Below, one piece after another: positions 39,037 to 50,387 of a DNA stretch of 64,000 bases (the first letter of the stretch is position 1; the number at the start of each line of letters is the position of its first letter). The position numbers and the translations under genes are program-made. The DNA is taken from contig NC_053042.1 in NCBI RefSeq assembly GCF_003473485.1, forward strand, positions 5,169,501 to 5,233,500, written 5' to 3'. The DNA is from Medicago truncatula. Taxonomy: Eukaryota > Streptophyta > Magnoliopsida > Fabales > Fabaceae. Under the pieces are notes generated by a model. It ran no database searches. It saw only the letters and a program-made list of their open reading frames with translations, and was not told the DNA's origin.

Positions 39037-39565
39037 TGATTTGATTTGCGGATTTAAACCATAAGACTCTTATAATATTATAATAAGGATAAAAAAGTAA
39101 TTTAGTTTTAAAATATCTTCCCTCCCCATTTGAGCCAAACATATATTCAATTAAAATCCCTCCCCTTCTCTTCCTTTCCCTCCTTTGAACCAAACATAAA
39201 TCTTTCTCTTCCCCTCCCCATCCCTCCCCTCCCCTCCCCTCCATTTGAACCAAACAGACCCTATATTTTGAGGATTTTTCTAAGAAATATTATTAATTTA
39301 TGGATCATGTTAACTAATATATCTGACGTAATACTTAAGTGCCCTGAGATTGTAGCTAGCATTTTCTTTAATAATTTATTATGTTATACCATCAAGAATA
39401 ATATCAATAATAATATTCTAGTGTTCATAACTAATTTTCTACAAATCAATCATAGTTTTATCTCTCATTAGATCGTCTCTTTTATTTTCTTCATTGAGGA
39501 AGTGAATTTGGATAAAATTTTGACTATAAATCATCTATCTTCATCTTCTTCTCTCTCATTTAATG

Positions 39566-40166
39566 TAAATAAGTGATTTTCATATTTATCTTAATTTTTT
39601 TGTTGCAATTTTGTTGTTTGAGTGCGACGTTTTTTTGTCTTGCAACGATGGTCATTGATTCGTAAATCTTATGATCATTAAAAGTTATAATTGAGCGACA
39701 TAATAAAAAAAAATCTTCCCATAACATATCAATTGAATCCATAAATATTAAAGTAAAAAAGGTAAAAACAGAAACAAATTACCTTTAAAAAAAATTAAAG
39801 AATAATAATGAAAAAGACTTTGTCAAAAAATAAAATACTGAGAAAAAGACAAAGAAGTTGAGATTCAGACAAAGTGATTTTTTATATCTATCTTAATTTT
39901 TTCTTGACGTTTTTTTATTTTTTGTCTTGCAACGATAGTCATTGGTTCATATTAAAAATTCAGTTATTAAATCTTATGATCATTAAAAGTTATAACTGAG
40001 TGACATAATAAAAAAAAAATCTTCACATATCAATTAAATCCATAAATATTAAAGTAAAAAAGGTAAAACAGAAATAAATTACCTTTTAAAAAAATTAAAC
40101 GAATAATAATGAAAAAGACATTGTCAAAAAATAAAATATTGAGAAAAAGACAAAGAAGTTGAGATT
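39566..40166. repeat. 300-bp tandem duplication upstream of the MGxC gene
   Basis: Two adjacent copies, about 39566-39865 and 39866-40166, each run from 'gtgattttcatat/tttatatct' through 'gtcttgcaacgat', 'cttatgatcattaaaagtta' and 'ataaatattaaagtaaaaaa' to 'agacaaagaagttgagatt'. They are about 90 percent alike by eye. The second copy ends about 100 bases before the start codon at 40264, so it may contribute to the promoter or leader. Confidence 0.85.
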
Positions 40167-40263
40167 ACAAAAAAAAAAAAAAAAAAAAAACAGAACAGCT
40201 AGAAACAGGACAGCGATATATATAAAGAAGAAGAAAATGAAAGAAGGATTAAAGAAGAAGAAG

Positions 40264-41342
40264 ATGGGTATATGCTTTGGTTGCTTCGGTGGTGGTGACA
40301 AGCGCATGACCAAAGAAGAAGAACGATTAGCCTCTGAAGAAGCGCGTGCTAGAGCTGCTGAAGCCGCTCAGAAAAGGTTTATCCCTTTCTCTTTTGTCCT
40401 GAATATTCTACCAAACTTAATTGTACGATTCCTACAAAAGTTTTTTTTTTTTTTTTTGCGGATTTTGGTTTTTCATTTCAATACTCATATGGGTTTTTAT
40501 ATTCTTTATGATCATACTGGTTTAGATTAATTTGTATTAAAAAATGAATTTTGGTCACTACTGTATAAATTTCAATTCAATTTAGATTATAATCTGTTAT
40601 TTGTAGAGCTCAATGATGTGATACATTCATGTGTAACACGTTTCATACACTAGAGATAAGCTCAAATAAGCCAATTCAAACGAGCCCATCTCATAAGTTG
40701 TTTCTATAAGCTCTCCCAAACAGTTTCACAAGTGTTTATGTCCGTAGATAAGTTCAAATAAGTCAATCCAAATAGATCCTAAATATGTAACGAGTTTTAG
40801 CTTACATGTTGTCTGTTGAGGTGGGGGTGGTGCATGAATAAACAAAAGGCATTAAATGCTGTTATGATGTTATTGTACTGGTTAATGACAAATTGATGAT
40901 TTATGTAACTATTGATTAACTTGTATGTGTTGATTGCAGACAAGAGGACTTTGAGAAATCTGCAGCAGGACGAGCTGCACGTGCACATCAAAAAGGAATG
41001 GCAAAGCAAGCTGCAAACGCAAATCACGGCGAACCAACTCTAAAGGTTTGGTGATTCAAGATGCCACTTCTTTTTTGACTTCTTAATTGATGCTACATTG
41101 CTACCATTATATTGGCTGTGTATTCGGGTTCTAGGGATAGATCCAATGCTTCTTGATTAAGAGTTCCTACCGCATTTATTATTCATTTAATCAAAAGTGA
41201 AATTTCCCTGCAATATGCTGCTTTCTTTCTTACAATCTTCTTGATCCAATGCTTTTTGACTAACAATCTTCAGATACATTTATACGTCACTAATGTTGTG
41301 TTTTGAATCTTGTATTTGTGGATGCAGTGGCAGATGGGTTGA
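40264..41342 (+). CDS. Small MGxC-start protein (77 aa), SVIP-like in layout
   Basis: Three exons, 40264..40376, 40940..41045 and 41328..41342, with GT..AG at each intron, give 77 residues: MGICFGCFGGGDKRMTKEEE at the start, a charged Ala-rich helix (EEARARAAEAAQKRQEDFEK), then GRAARAHQKGMAKQA and the end EPTLKWQMG. Gly2 with Cys4 and Cys7 is the pattern for N-myristoylation plus palmitoylation, so attachment to a membrane is likely. The layout (MGxCF start, basic Ala-rich helix) resembles SVIP, the small p97/VCP-interacting protein of animals, but I would not claim orthology. Another in-frame ATG at 40237 would add nine residues (MKEGLKKKK) and hide Gly2; the start at 40264 is preferred because the MGICFGC start makes sense of the motif. 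A broken relative lies at 44241-44470. Confidence 0.85.
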
Positions 41343-43015
41343 GATTAGACAATAAATTTGTCTGTTTGTAAGGTGAATGATCTATCTGATATTTTATAGT
41401 TATCCTCTTCATACGGTTATGCAACTTTGTTTAGTATTCAAGATTTATGAAACTTAACAATTATATGCAAAATTTTGATAAAATGTTGCGCCTACTGTAT
41501 CGAACACATCAATGTACTTGCAGGCGAGCATATCCTGGTTTGTTTTGAGTTTGTGCTCTTTAATTTTAGGATTAAATAAATTTGGAAAAATGCAAAGAAA
41601 TAGTGAATCCAACAAACCAGTTGGATTTAGAGTGAACTCACTGATTTCTTAAGGTAGTGTAGATAATGATCAGTTGTTTTATGTTTGTAACAGATTGATA
41701 TGTGTTAACGTAGAAAGGAATATCAAGTACTTTTGATCTGACAGAATGCAAATGCATCTTCATCGATGTGCCTGATTGGTTTCTTTTCTTGTGTTACAGT
41801 ATCAATGACAGATCCAGTCCGATTCTATACACAGCGTGCTTCCCTTGTCGGGAAGATGATTTACAGGAACTTGAGTGCAATTGTTTCATTTGTACAATTT
41901 GTTTTTATACTAGACAATGAAATATTCTGTTTGTTTGTAAAGAATCGATGGTGAAAGAAAATGGGTATATGTTGCTAAGGTAGTTTGACTTTGAAGTTTG
42001 ACACATTCTCTTTCTCTTTGTATGATATTAATTTCAGCAAAACCATTTTCTTAAAGAAACTCAGCTCATCAACCTGTTTACTGATTCCAGCATTTTGAGG
42101 GCCTTACAGAGTTGCATGTAACATGTTAAGATGCCAACTTTGCTTGATTTGAATTGCGTTAGTATTATTAATTGATCACTATGAGATATTGGATCAATTA
42201 GGATTAGAGTGAATAAAAAACTTCCAAAATTGTAGCTTTCGTAAAAAATCCCGCGACTTTTAAGAAACTTCACAAATCCCTTTGAAATTGTCAAACGTTG
42301 GTCAATTTTCCCTCTCCGATTGTTTTGGTTGTTAATCCTTATGACGTGGCAGTTAACTGTTCATGTGACACCTCCACGTGGACTGAACGTTATGTCACGT
42401 CACAGTGGATAATTGACTTTTTGCTTTTCGCTTTTTTAAATTGTCTAAAAGCCATGATGCATAGCTTTGTAGCCTGTGGGTTCCAATCCCAACACAAATG
42501 AATACCATGAAGCAAAGCCATCACCTCAAAGAACAGTAGACGGACAGCCAAGCACTACCAGAGAATCCAAATAAGAAGCTGACAGGATGACCATAACAAA
42601 GTCCTCCAAATTAAGACACGAAGAGTATATACCTGTAGCACTAAAAATGTTACCTAATTCAATCAAATCATCTTCTTATCAATTTACCAAATGAGCTTTT
42701 AACATGAAGTTGAAGTATAAGTGTATAACAGCTTTCAAATCACAATTGTTTAAGGTAAAGCTCGACTATCGTAGTTAATTGCCGGCTCTGCCCTCTTACA
42801 GCTTCATTCCATTAAATTAATCCTAGGTCCTAACAACCAAGATAAGTCCTCTATATTTCGAAGATGGACATACTACTTACTTGGGACCCTGAATGAGTAA
42901 CTTGAAACAATGATGAATGACAGAACTCAGCGTGAAAATCAGATAAAAAAGAACCAGAGACACATAAGAAGTACTCCTGTGTTTAATCTGTCAAATTTAA
43001 CTGATAATTCTCCAT
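40640..43015. repeat. Duplicated block, copy A
   Basis: From about 40640, through exons 2-3 of the MGxC gene and its downstream region, to 'ctgtcaaatttaactgataattc' at about 43000. Matching landmarks in copy B: 'gaggtgggggtggtgcatga', 'ggtagtgtagat..ggatcag', 'gttacagtatcaatgaca', 'ctatacacagcgtgcttcc', 'aagccatgaWgcatagcttt', 'gacaaagtcctccaaattaa' and 'gttaattgccggctctg'. Copy A also holds about 300 bases (42150-42440) not seen in B. Confidence 0.85.
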
Positions 43016-43282
43016 GGTATGTTTTCCCTTATCTAAACTTTATCTTGCAAAGCATGGCTATTTGTGGACCCAACAAGAAGAAAGCACATAGCCAATAACT
43101 ACCAACCAAACTAATCACATTATCCTCAACAGCTCTTTCACAACCACAAACCAAACCAGAAAAAACATCACTCATTCTCAGACTACACAAAGGTCACAAA
43201 CAGAGGGGAAAAAAACTACAAATTCTGAAGAATAGAGAGAGCATAAAAAAGACGAGGTATCTTGTTCTTGTGATAAGATAAT

Positions 43283-43861
43283 ATGCTCTTACGTGGCAAC
43301 ATCTATGCTCCTGTTCCATCCTCCCTACGACTTAACTTCAAATCACAAACTCACCCACGAAACCTCACCATTTCTTGTCAAGCAAGCCTAGACTACCCAC
43401 TCTCAATATCCGACGAAACCCTAGAAAAGCGAGGTTTCATTCTCCGCCGAACCGCAGAGGGGTTAAACCTAGAAGCACTTAACAAAATATTTGTAGCAGT
43501 AGGGTTTCCGCGGCGCGACCCGGAGAAAATACGCGTTGCACTCGAGCACACTGACTCATTGGTATGGATACAAGAGAGGAAGTCGCAGAATAATGCGGTT
43601 GCATTTGCAAGAGCTACTGGTGATGGTGTTTTCAATGCGATAATATGGGATGTTGTTGTTGATCCTTCGTTTCAAGGGCTTGGGCTAGGGAAAGCTGTTG
43701 TGGAGAGGCTTATGAGGGATCTTGTAGGAAGAGGGATTACCAATATTTCTCTTTATTCTGAGCCAAGAGTTCTTGGCTTTTATCGACCTTTGGGTTTTGT
43801 TGCTGATCCTGATGGTATTCGTGGAATGGTTTACTCTACAAAAAACAAAAGAAAAAAATAG
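43283..43861 (+). CDS. Plastid-type GNAT acetyltransferase, intronless
   Basis: A GCN5-related N-acetyltransferase of 192 residues. These enzymes move acetyl from acetyl-CoA to amine groups; plastid members act on protein N-termini, lysines or small amines such as serotonin. Residues 1-35 are Ser/Arg-rich and poor in acids, as in a chloroplast transit peptide. The GNAT fold follows: FARATGDGVFNAIIWDVVVD, then motif A QGLGLGKAVVERLM (Q-x-x-G-x-G binds the CoA pyrophosphate), and motif B region ISLYSEPRVLGFYRPLGFVA with the usual Tyr near the C-terminus. It resembles the Arabidopsis GNAT1/NSI/GNAT3 group, but which member cannot be settled here. The gene sits exactly between two copies of a duplicated block (see repeats). 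Confidence 0.9.
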   Translation: MLLRGNIYAPVPSSLRLNFKSQTHPRNLTISCQASLDYPLSISDETLEKRGFILRRTAEGLNLEALNKIFVAVGFPRRDPEKIRVALEHTDSLVWIQERKSQNNAVAFARATGDGVFNAIIWDVVVDPSFQGLGLGKAVVERLMRDLVGRGITNISLYSEPRVLGFYRPLGFVADPDGIRGMVYSTKNKRKK

Positions 43862-44240
43862 TTGTACGTGAGTGTTCTTTGTATTTTCATGAAGTGTTTA
43901 TGTATAAGCTATTTCTATAACAACATATAATAAAGTCAAACTGTTTTATATAAGTTATAAGCTGTTTTCATATAAGCTACCATAAAGAGTTTATGGATAT
44001 ATAAAGCTAAACAAGTTAATGGTTATACGTGCCCTTATGTAGTAGATAAGTTCAAACAAGTCAACTCAAACATACCCTAAATATGTAATGAATTTAAGCT
44101 TACATGTTGAGGTGGGGGTGGTGCATGAATAAACAAAAGACATTAAATACTGTTATGATGTTATTTTACTGATTAATGACAAACTGATGATAATTTATAA
44201 TTTATGTAACTGTTGATTAACTTGTATTTGTTGATTGCAG

Positions 44241-44470
44241 GCAAGAGGAGTTTGAGAAATCTGCAGCAGGATGAGCTGTACGTGCACATAAAAAAGGAAT
44301 GGCAAAGCAAGCTGCAAACTCAAATAACGGTGAACCAACTCTGAAGGTTTGGTGATTCGAGACACCAATTTATTTTCTGCAATTCTTAATTCATGCTGCC
44401 ATTAAATTGACTCTGTCATCATATATGTCGTGCTTTTTTTTTTTTGTGGATGCAGTGGCAGATGGGTTGA
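44241..44470 (+). pseudogene. Partial copy of the MGxC small gene (exons 2-3)
   Basis: Sequence closely similar to exons 2 and 3 of the gene at 40264-41342, with the same intron-flanking sequence (TTGATTGCAG acceptor, AAG|GTTTGGTG donor, TGCAG|TGGCAGATGGGTTGA). The exon-2 copy contains an in-frame TGA where the gene has CGA (GCAGCAGGATGAGCT), a TGTACG in place of GCACGT, and a TGA in place of CTA just before the donor. No exon 1 is present. It belongs to the duplicated block beginning at about 43.9 kb. Confidence 0.85.
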
Positions 44471-45311
44471 GGTTATAGGCAATGAATTTGTTACGACTAA
44501 TTGAATTTGGAAAAATACAAGAAGTAGTGAATGCAACAAATCTGTTTGATTTAGATTGAATTCACTGATTTCTTAAGGTAGTGTAGATTAGGATCAGTTG
44601 TTTTATGTTTGTAACAGATTGATATATGTTAACTGAGAAAGGAATATTAAATACTTTTGATTAGACAGAATGAAAATGCATCTTCATTGTTTGGAAGATC
44701 GATTTGCCTGATTGGTTTCTTTTCTTGTGTTACAGTATCAATGACAGGTCCAGTTCGATTCTATACACAGCGTGCTTCCTTTGTACCTTGTCCCGAAGAT
44801 GATTTACAGGAACTTAAGTGCAATTGTTTCATATGTACAATTTGTTTTTAAACTAGACAATGAAATATTCTGTCTGTCCCTCCTCTCGGCTCTTCTATGT
44901 GACATTCATATCCACCTTTACATAAAAAATGCATAATGGAGAGGAATGAGTTGAGGGACGGATATAGCATAAGCTCACTCCCATGCCGTGCGAGATATGA
45001 AACACTCTCTCACCATAGAAGGCACCCTTTTTCAAAGTCTACTTTTACTTTCTATAGTTTGGAAATTTTGTTCATCCAGATATGTGCTTTTGGTAAATCG
45101 TGCAATACAAATGTATAATTTCAGAAAATGAACTGGAAAGCAATGTCTTGCTTTTTGCTTCTACCTATTGGGAATGGATTATCTTTGTTGATGAGAGAAT
45201 GGTGGAATCTACACAATTGAATAAAAAAGGTGAGTTTTAGATATGACAAAGTTTAAGGATGAGATTGATGACATGACACATTAGAGAACATGAGAGAAAA
45301 AAATGGAGATT

Positions 45312-45408
45312 GCATTATATATGCGGTGTCGGGTTCGAATCCGTATTTCCCACTTATTCACCTTAAAAGGTGAGATTTCAATCATTGGACTACTTAACAA
45401 AAAAAAAT
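45312..45408 (+). mobile_element. tRNA-derived SINE, truncated
   Basis: ggtgtcgggttcgaatcc contains a pol III B box (GGTTCGAATCC). It is followed by the 3' body seen in legume SINEs (cccacttattcaccttaaaa ggtgag..., ttggactacttaac) and an A run at 45401. The A-box end is missing. Confidence 0.6.
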
Positions 45409-46553
45409 TAATTTCTTTAAAATGGAATTAATCTATAAACATCTATTACAGTTTTTTTTTTGGACTGTCTGCTAGAGCTTATGGAAACAACTAATGATAG
45501 GTCTTTGTTCATGTGTCGATTGACCGATCATATTCGCTGGAACTGTTTTCAGATCAGTTGACGAGTCATGTTATGCAAATATGACTAGATTTTCGTTGAA
45601 AAAGAAATAGCTATTTGGAATTAGCTTTTGAGATATAATAATTTTTAACAGAAGGGAGAGAAAAACATAATTTATAGTGTCTAGAGTATGTCTTTTCAAT
45701 CAAATTGATGAAAAACAATTTTCAATGTCTATGTTTATCAGAAATGATTTTTAGAAAGCGGGCCCTGAATAGTGTGCAAAGAATCTAATTAATAACACAT
45801 GGTTTTTAAAAGCCATGAAGCATAGCTTTGTAGGTTCCAATCCCAACACAACCATGAAGCAAAGCCATCACCTCACTGTAAAGAAAAGTAGATAGACAGC
45901 CAAACACTGCCAAAGAATCCAAATAAAAAGCTAACAGCATGACCATGACAAAGTCCTCCAAATTAAGAAACGAAACTATATACTTGTTTTTAACACTAAG
46001 TATGATAGCTTTTCAAATCACAATTGTTTAAGGTAAAGCTTGATTATCATAGTTAATTGCCGGCTCTGCGCTCTACAGCTTCATTCCATTAATCCTAACA
46101 ACCAAGATAAGTCCTCTATATTTCCAAGATGGACATACTACATACTTTTGAGACCATGAATGAGTAACTTGAAACAATGATGAATGACCAGAAAAAAAAA
46201 AAAAAAAAAGGAACAAAAAAAACTTTCTCAGCACGAAAAACAGATAAAAAAGAACTAGAGACACGTAAGAAGTAACAATTAACAAAAAATATTGTACCAA
46301 AAAAAACAAACTTCTGATTTCCTGTATTTAATCTGTCAAATTGAACTGATAATTCATTGGAAACAGGTTGAAGTACATCTATAGTTAAGCAACTAGCTTG
46401 AGCTATACATTTTTTATGAATCAGTTAACCAAACAAGGGTAACCATACAATGAATTTTTTTCCTATTAGTCGCTGCTTATGTCTTTTCTATTATGTTCTT
46501 GGTGAAGCTTACTTTCCTCAACCACAAAGAATTTAAGTTCGCCAACGTCCCAA

Positions 46554-49500
46554 TCACTCAAACTGTTGAACTGGAGCTGAAAGCTTCAGCTCATATGCAG
46601 CTTGAAAACAATCTGCAGCTTGTTCTAATGAACCCTCCATTTTTGAAACCAATCCAAGGTTGAACCACGCGTCATGGTTTGCCGGTTCCAATCGCAAAGC
46701 ATTCATTAAAAAGCTTCTTGCTAGTGGAAGTGATTGCATACCAAGTTTAATCAACAACTTCGCAGTTGAATTGATACTTTGAATATAATCAGGTTCTATT
46801 GACAACGAGATTGAGAACGAAACAAACGCTTCCTTGTATAATGATTGAGCTTCAAACAACATCCCTGTCATTGCCATAATCGTGTAATTGCATATTAGTG
46901 ATTTGTTAATATATGGTAATACCAAGGCCAAAAAGATGCACAGCTGAAACATTCGGCTTATCATCGACGAACAAACAGTGTTCAAGTTCCATACCTGTAA
47001 TATGCCAACTTCTGGGAGAGAAAAATTCTAGCAATTGGGCTTTGTCAACACAAGCTTTTGCATCAAGAAAGGAATTAAGATCTGTATAAATGGTTGCCAT
47101 ATCTTGCCATGCTTCCATTTCCAATTTCCGTTCCGTTAATGCCTGCAAAATATGAAAAGCAAGGGAATTCTTGTTAAGAATTCAGGAGCTGAATCTAAAC
47201 TAGGCGATAAAATTTCAAATTGTTCGTAAATGTAAATTCACAATCTTTTACTATAGAAGACGATAAACCTGTACCACAATAAATGAAAGTTATTTCATAT
47301 AAATATATAATAATGTAGAGGATTATTGTTCATGGTTCTAGATTTAATTAACTAGTTTCAACATAAAAGTGATGTTTCCTCAAAAGTAACTAACACACAC
47401 CTCATCCCTGAATATTTTTGCTTGATCAAACTCAAAGCTCTCAGCTTGAAGCAATATCTCCTTTTTGGCTTTTATTACTGCTAACAAGGTTCTGTAGGTC
47501 TCAATAGCTTGCTTTGGTTGCTGCTGCGCAATTTGAAGTACAGCTTTGAGTCGAAGTAGCTCTAACTGATCGACGCTCCCAGTGTCATCTAAACCAAACT
47601 CAACTATAGTTTCTGCGTCCTTAAACCTCTGCTGTGCAGATACTATGAGAGCTAACAGCTGCCAACCTCTTGTAGAACTTCCAACCATCATGTCTGAGTA
47701 CCTCATTATGTTTTGATAAGCTGCATCTAGATTCCTCTGAATTGCATTTTCAAGTCCAAGGCTAAACATCACTTCCAGGTCGTTGTTTCCAGTTAGAGCA
47801 GCTTCATTTAGAAAGTTCAAAGACTCTCTTTGAAATTGAACTCTTTCGGAATCCACTACAGATGTTCTAGCTGCAGCTCCGTAACAAACACCGAGAATTT
47901 GTTGGCCTTGAACCAAAAAATGCTCATTTTGATGCTTGGCTAGATCAATAACTTGCTGTGAAAATTTGATGCCTTCATGAGCATGATTTGGATACTGGGA
48001 ACACAGTTTTGCACCAAACAAATATGAAGGAAAATGAGGCATATGCTCTGATTCAGAACTACCACAAGCTTTCCTCAAAAGGTTCAACGCTGCTTCATTT
48101 TGTCCTGCTGCACTGTAACAAAGAGCAAGAAAGTACCACCTATCAGCTCGACCAAAGATACCTGGTAGGATCTGCTCTACACATTCTGCCAATGATTGAA
48201 ACATCCCAGTCATTGAAAGCGAAAATGTAAGATGACCAGTTATTTCAGCATCCCAATCTATTTCCTGAAGTGCCATCTTTCCTGATAGAATTAATAACAG
48301 AAGTATGGCTTCTTCAATGTTACTCATCGGTGCTGTTGAACCATTCACTTGCAAATGAGAAGGTAGATTTACTTCAACACCACCGTATAGTAGTGTGGTA
48401 GCTAAATCCTTTTGTAAACAGGCCAACCTCCTTGGCTCCAAATTCCATGGTTTGACCAGAGCACGCCGATAAGCAGTGACAGCTTCATCTAGAAAACCTG
48501 CCTTGATCCATAGATTTGGAAGCAACTCCAATGCTTTGTGGAACATTTCCTGCAACTTACATTCTTCACCAATACCGTCCGGCATTCCATTAGGAAGAGC
48601 TGATTCAATTGTATCCACAATTATTCTGCACTCCTTTGCAGCCTCTGAAAGATAAAATAAAGCAGCAATAATTAGTACTGACATCTTTGAGTGCAAAAAT
48701 ACGCATAATGTAACAGATTTATGAACACGCATTGATCCTAACTTGGAGATTTGTTCAAGATTCACTTCAATAAAGAACAAAACTTTCAATAATTGCAGCT
48801 GATAACAAGAGCATGCTGAATCAAACAATACCCCAATGAAGGTTATGGAAAACGTGTAGACATGATAATAAGGGTTTCAAATTGCGGACCAAGTCACAAG
48901 ATAAGGGTTCGCAGCCTCATAAGGCCGCAACTGCGGTGCGATTGTAAATCACAATAAAACTCACAACACCGCAACGGACGCAAAGTAGTTTGCAATAACT
49001 GTATCACACATCAAGATCACGCATAATCTAGTAGCATTTATAGGTATTTACGAAATGCTAACATGGAAATTGTTCAAGATTCACTTCATTAAAGAACAAA
49101 ACATTTAATAATTGAAGTTTTAAACGAGAGCATGCCCAATCAAACAATGCAACAATGTAGATTATGGAAAACGTGTAAAAGAGATGATGATCAGGTTTCA
49201 AATTGCAGACCACATCACGTGTTTCGGCCGCAATGTTGTGGCAGTGTTCGCAACTGCATCATGCTGCAATTGCAGTGTGATTGTAAATCACAGTAAAACC
49301 CACCAAGGCCGCAAAGTAGTGGGTGCAACGGCCACATGTCCATGCTGCTACATTATAGGCATTTTTTAATATGAATTGATGCAACATGGAGAATTGTTCA
49401 AGACTTCATCTAAGAACAAAAGTTTCAATAATCGCAGCTTGTAAAAAGAACATGTTCAATCAAACAAAACAACAATGTTCATTATGGAAAACATTGAAAC

Positions 49501-50387
49501 AAGATAGTGATTATATGAAGGTGGTAATACCAGTGTATTGCTTCATCTCCTCTAAGGATTTGGCTTTAAGCAAAATTGCCTCAAGAAGCAGGCTCACTGA
49601 ATGCATTGACATCAAATTAGGAAGCACAGTACCCGCTTTGGACCGAGGTTTCCTTAGCTTGTTTCTTTCAGCAATAGCCCTGATCATCCTTGGGGTCAAA
49701 GTACTGATGTCAATACCCTGAAGCACGTGTAGGGCAGCTTCAAAGTTCCCTCTTTGATATTCAAGCCTCCCCAACAATGCTCTAGCTTCCTTAAAATTCA
49801 TAATTAAAAAAAGCAGAAAATAACATCAAAACACAGTTACTAGTACAACTCCAATTAATATTAGCAGAAAATAACCATAAGCTATTATGACAAACAACTT
49901 CATAAATAAATAAAGAAACACGTTATGGTATGTTGGTGTTTCCTGTTTCCATTTCCACCGATAAAATAAACATCAGAGAAGACATTATGGAAATTTTTGA
50001 AAATTCTAAAAAAATTCAAAACATTGTTTAGTGTTTCCGAAAACACATTCTCTCTAGTCTGTTTCAATCTTCACTCTATCACAATTCAAAAGGAAAATTC
50101 ATAACCAAATGTAATTTCAGCCACCCACAAACACAATACGAATTGAAATGAAAATTGAAAATGTTGTTAGAGAGTAAAGGTTCTTTAATTTCTACCTCAT
50201 AGTTTAATGAGGCGGCTTCTTTTAGAGAAGATTCAGCATCTTCAACTTGATTTTCATTTAGTTTTGAATCCCAATCTCCCGTCCTTGAAGATAACCCACT
50301 AGCAGAGAAATCCCTTGTTGCTAGGGAATCCGGTGACTGTGGTGCCTCTTCAAATTTGTGTTGCTCTCCAGAACAAGCGCACAACAT
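46554..50387 (-). CDS. NPGR1: NPGR1-like calmodulin-binding TPR protein
   Basis: No Pollen Germination Related family: tetratricopeptide-repeat proteins that bind calmodulin and act with plasma-membrane PI4-kinase scaffolds. Five exons on the minus strand: 50387..50196, 49789..49531, 48644..47401, 47142..46995 and 46864..46554. They join without a frame break to 717 residues, near the Arabidopsis length. The N-terminus MLCACSGEQHKFEE and the phrase LATRDFSASGLSSRTGDWDS are diagnostic. TPR-like units include EARALLGRLEYQRGNFEAAL (from residue 65), RWYFLALCYSAAGQNEAALN, and the C-terminal HDAWFNLGLVSKMEGSLEQA. The protein ends SAPVQQFE, matching NPGR1 rather than NPG1. The ATG at 50387 is chosen because the frame upstream has no earlier ATG and the N-terminus matches. 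Intron 2 holds tandem repeats. Confidence 0.93.
48751..49515. repeat. Tandem repeats in NPGR1 intron 2 (about 320 bp, 2.4 units)
   Basis: Units begin ttgttcaaga at 48751, 49070 and 49394 (spacing 319 and 324). Each runs 'ttcacttca', 'aagaacaaaa', 'tttcaataat', 'aatcaaacaa', 'ttatggaaaac' and then GC-richer text with 'gccgcaa' and 'gattgtaaatcacaRtaaaa'. The third unit is cut by exon 2. All lie between exons 3 and 2, so coding is not affected. Confidence 0.85.

Larger units (their letters stand above)
37095..39261. mobile_element. Tourist/PIF-like element carrying two hAT insertions
   Basis: Ends GGGTCCGTTTGGTTCA (37095) and TGAACCAAACAGACCC (to 39261) are inverted repeats with one or two differences; 'tat' flanks both sides, fitting a 3-base target duplication. 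Inside each end, G-rich left sequence (ggggaggggaagggagga) mirrors C-rich right sequence (tcccctcccctcccctcc). Removing the two hAT inserts leaves about 0.9 kb with no transposase frame. Confidence 0.75.
43880..46356. repeat. Duplicated block, copy B
   Basis: Begins just after the GNAT stop codon and repeats the landmarks of copy A in the same order, ending 'gtcaaattgaactgataattc' at about 46350, just before the NPGR1 3' end. It carries the pseudogene at 44241-44470 and a short stretch, at 45300-45410, of SINE-derived sequence absent from copy A. Confidence 0.85.

Noticed and set aside
38795-39253. 152-codon minus-strand frame
   Set aside because: It runs across the right arm of a hAT element and the C-rich end of the Tourist-like element; composition is repeat-driven.
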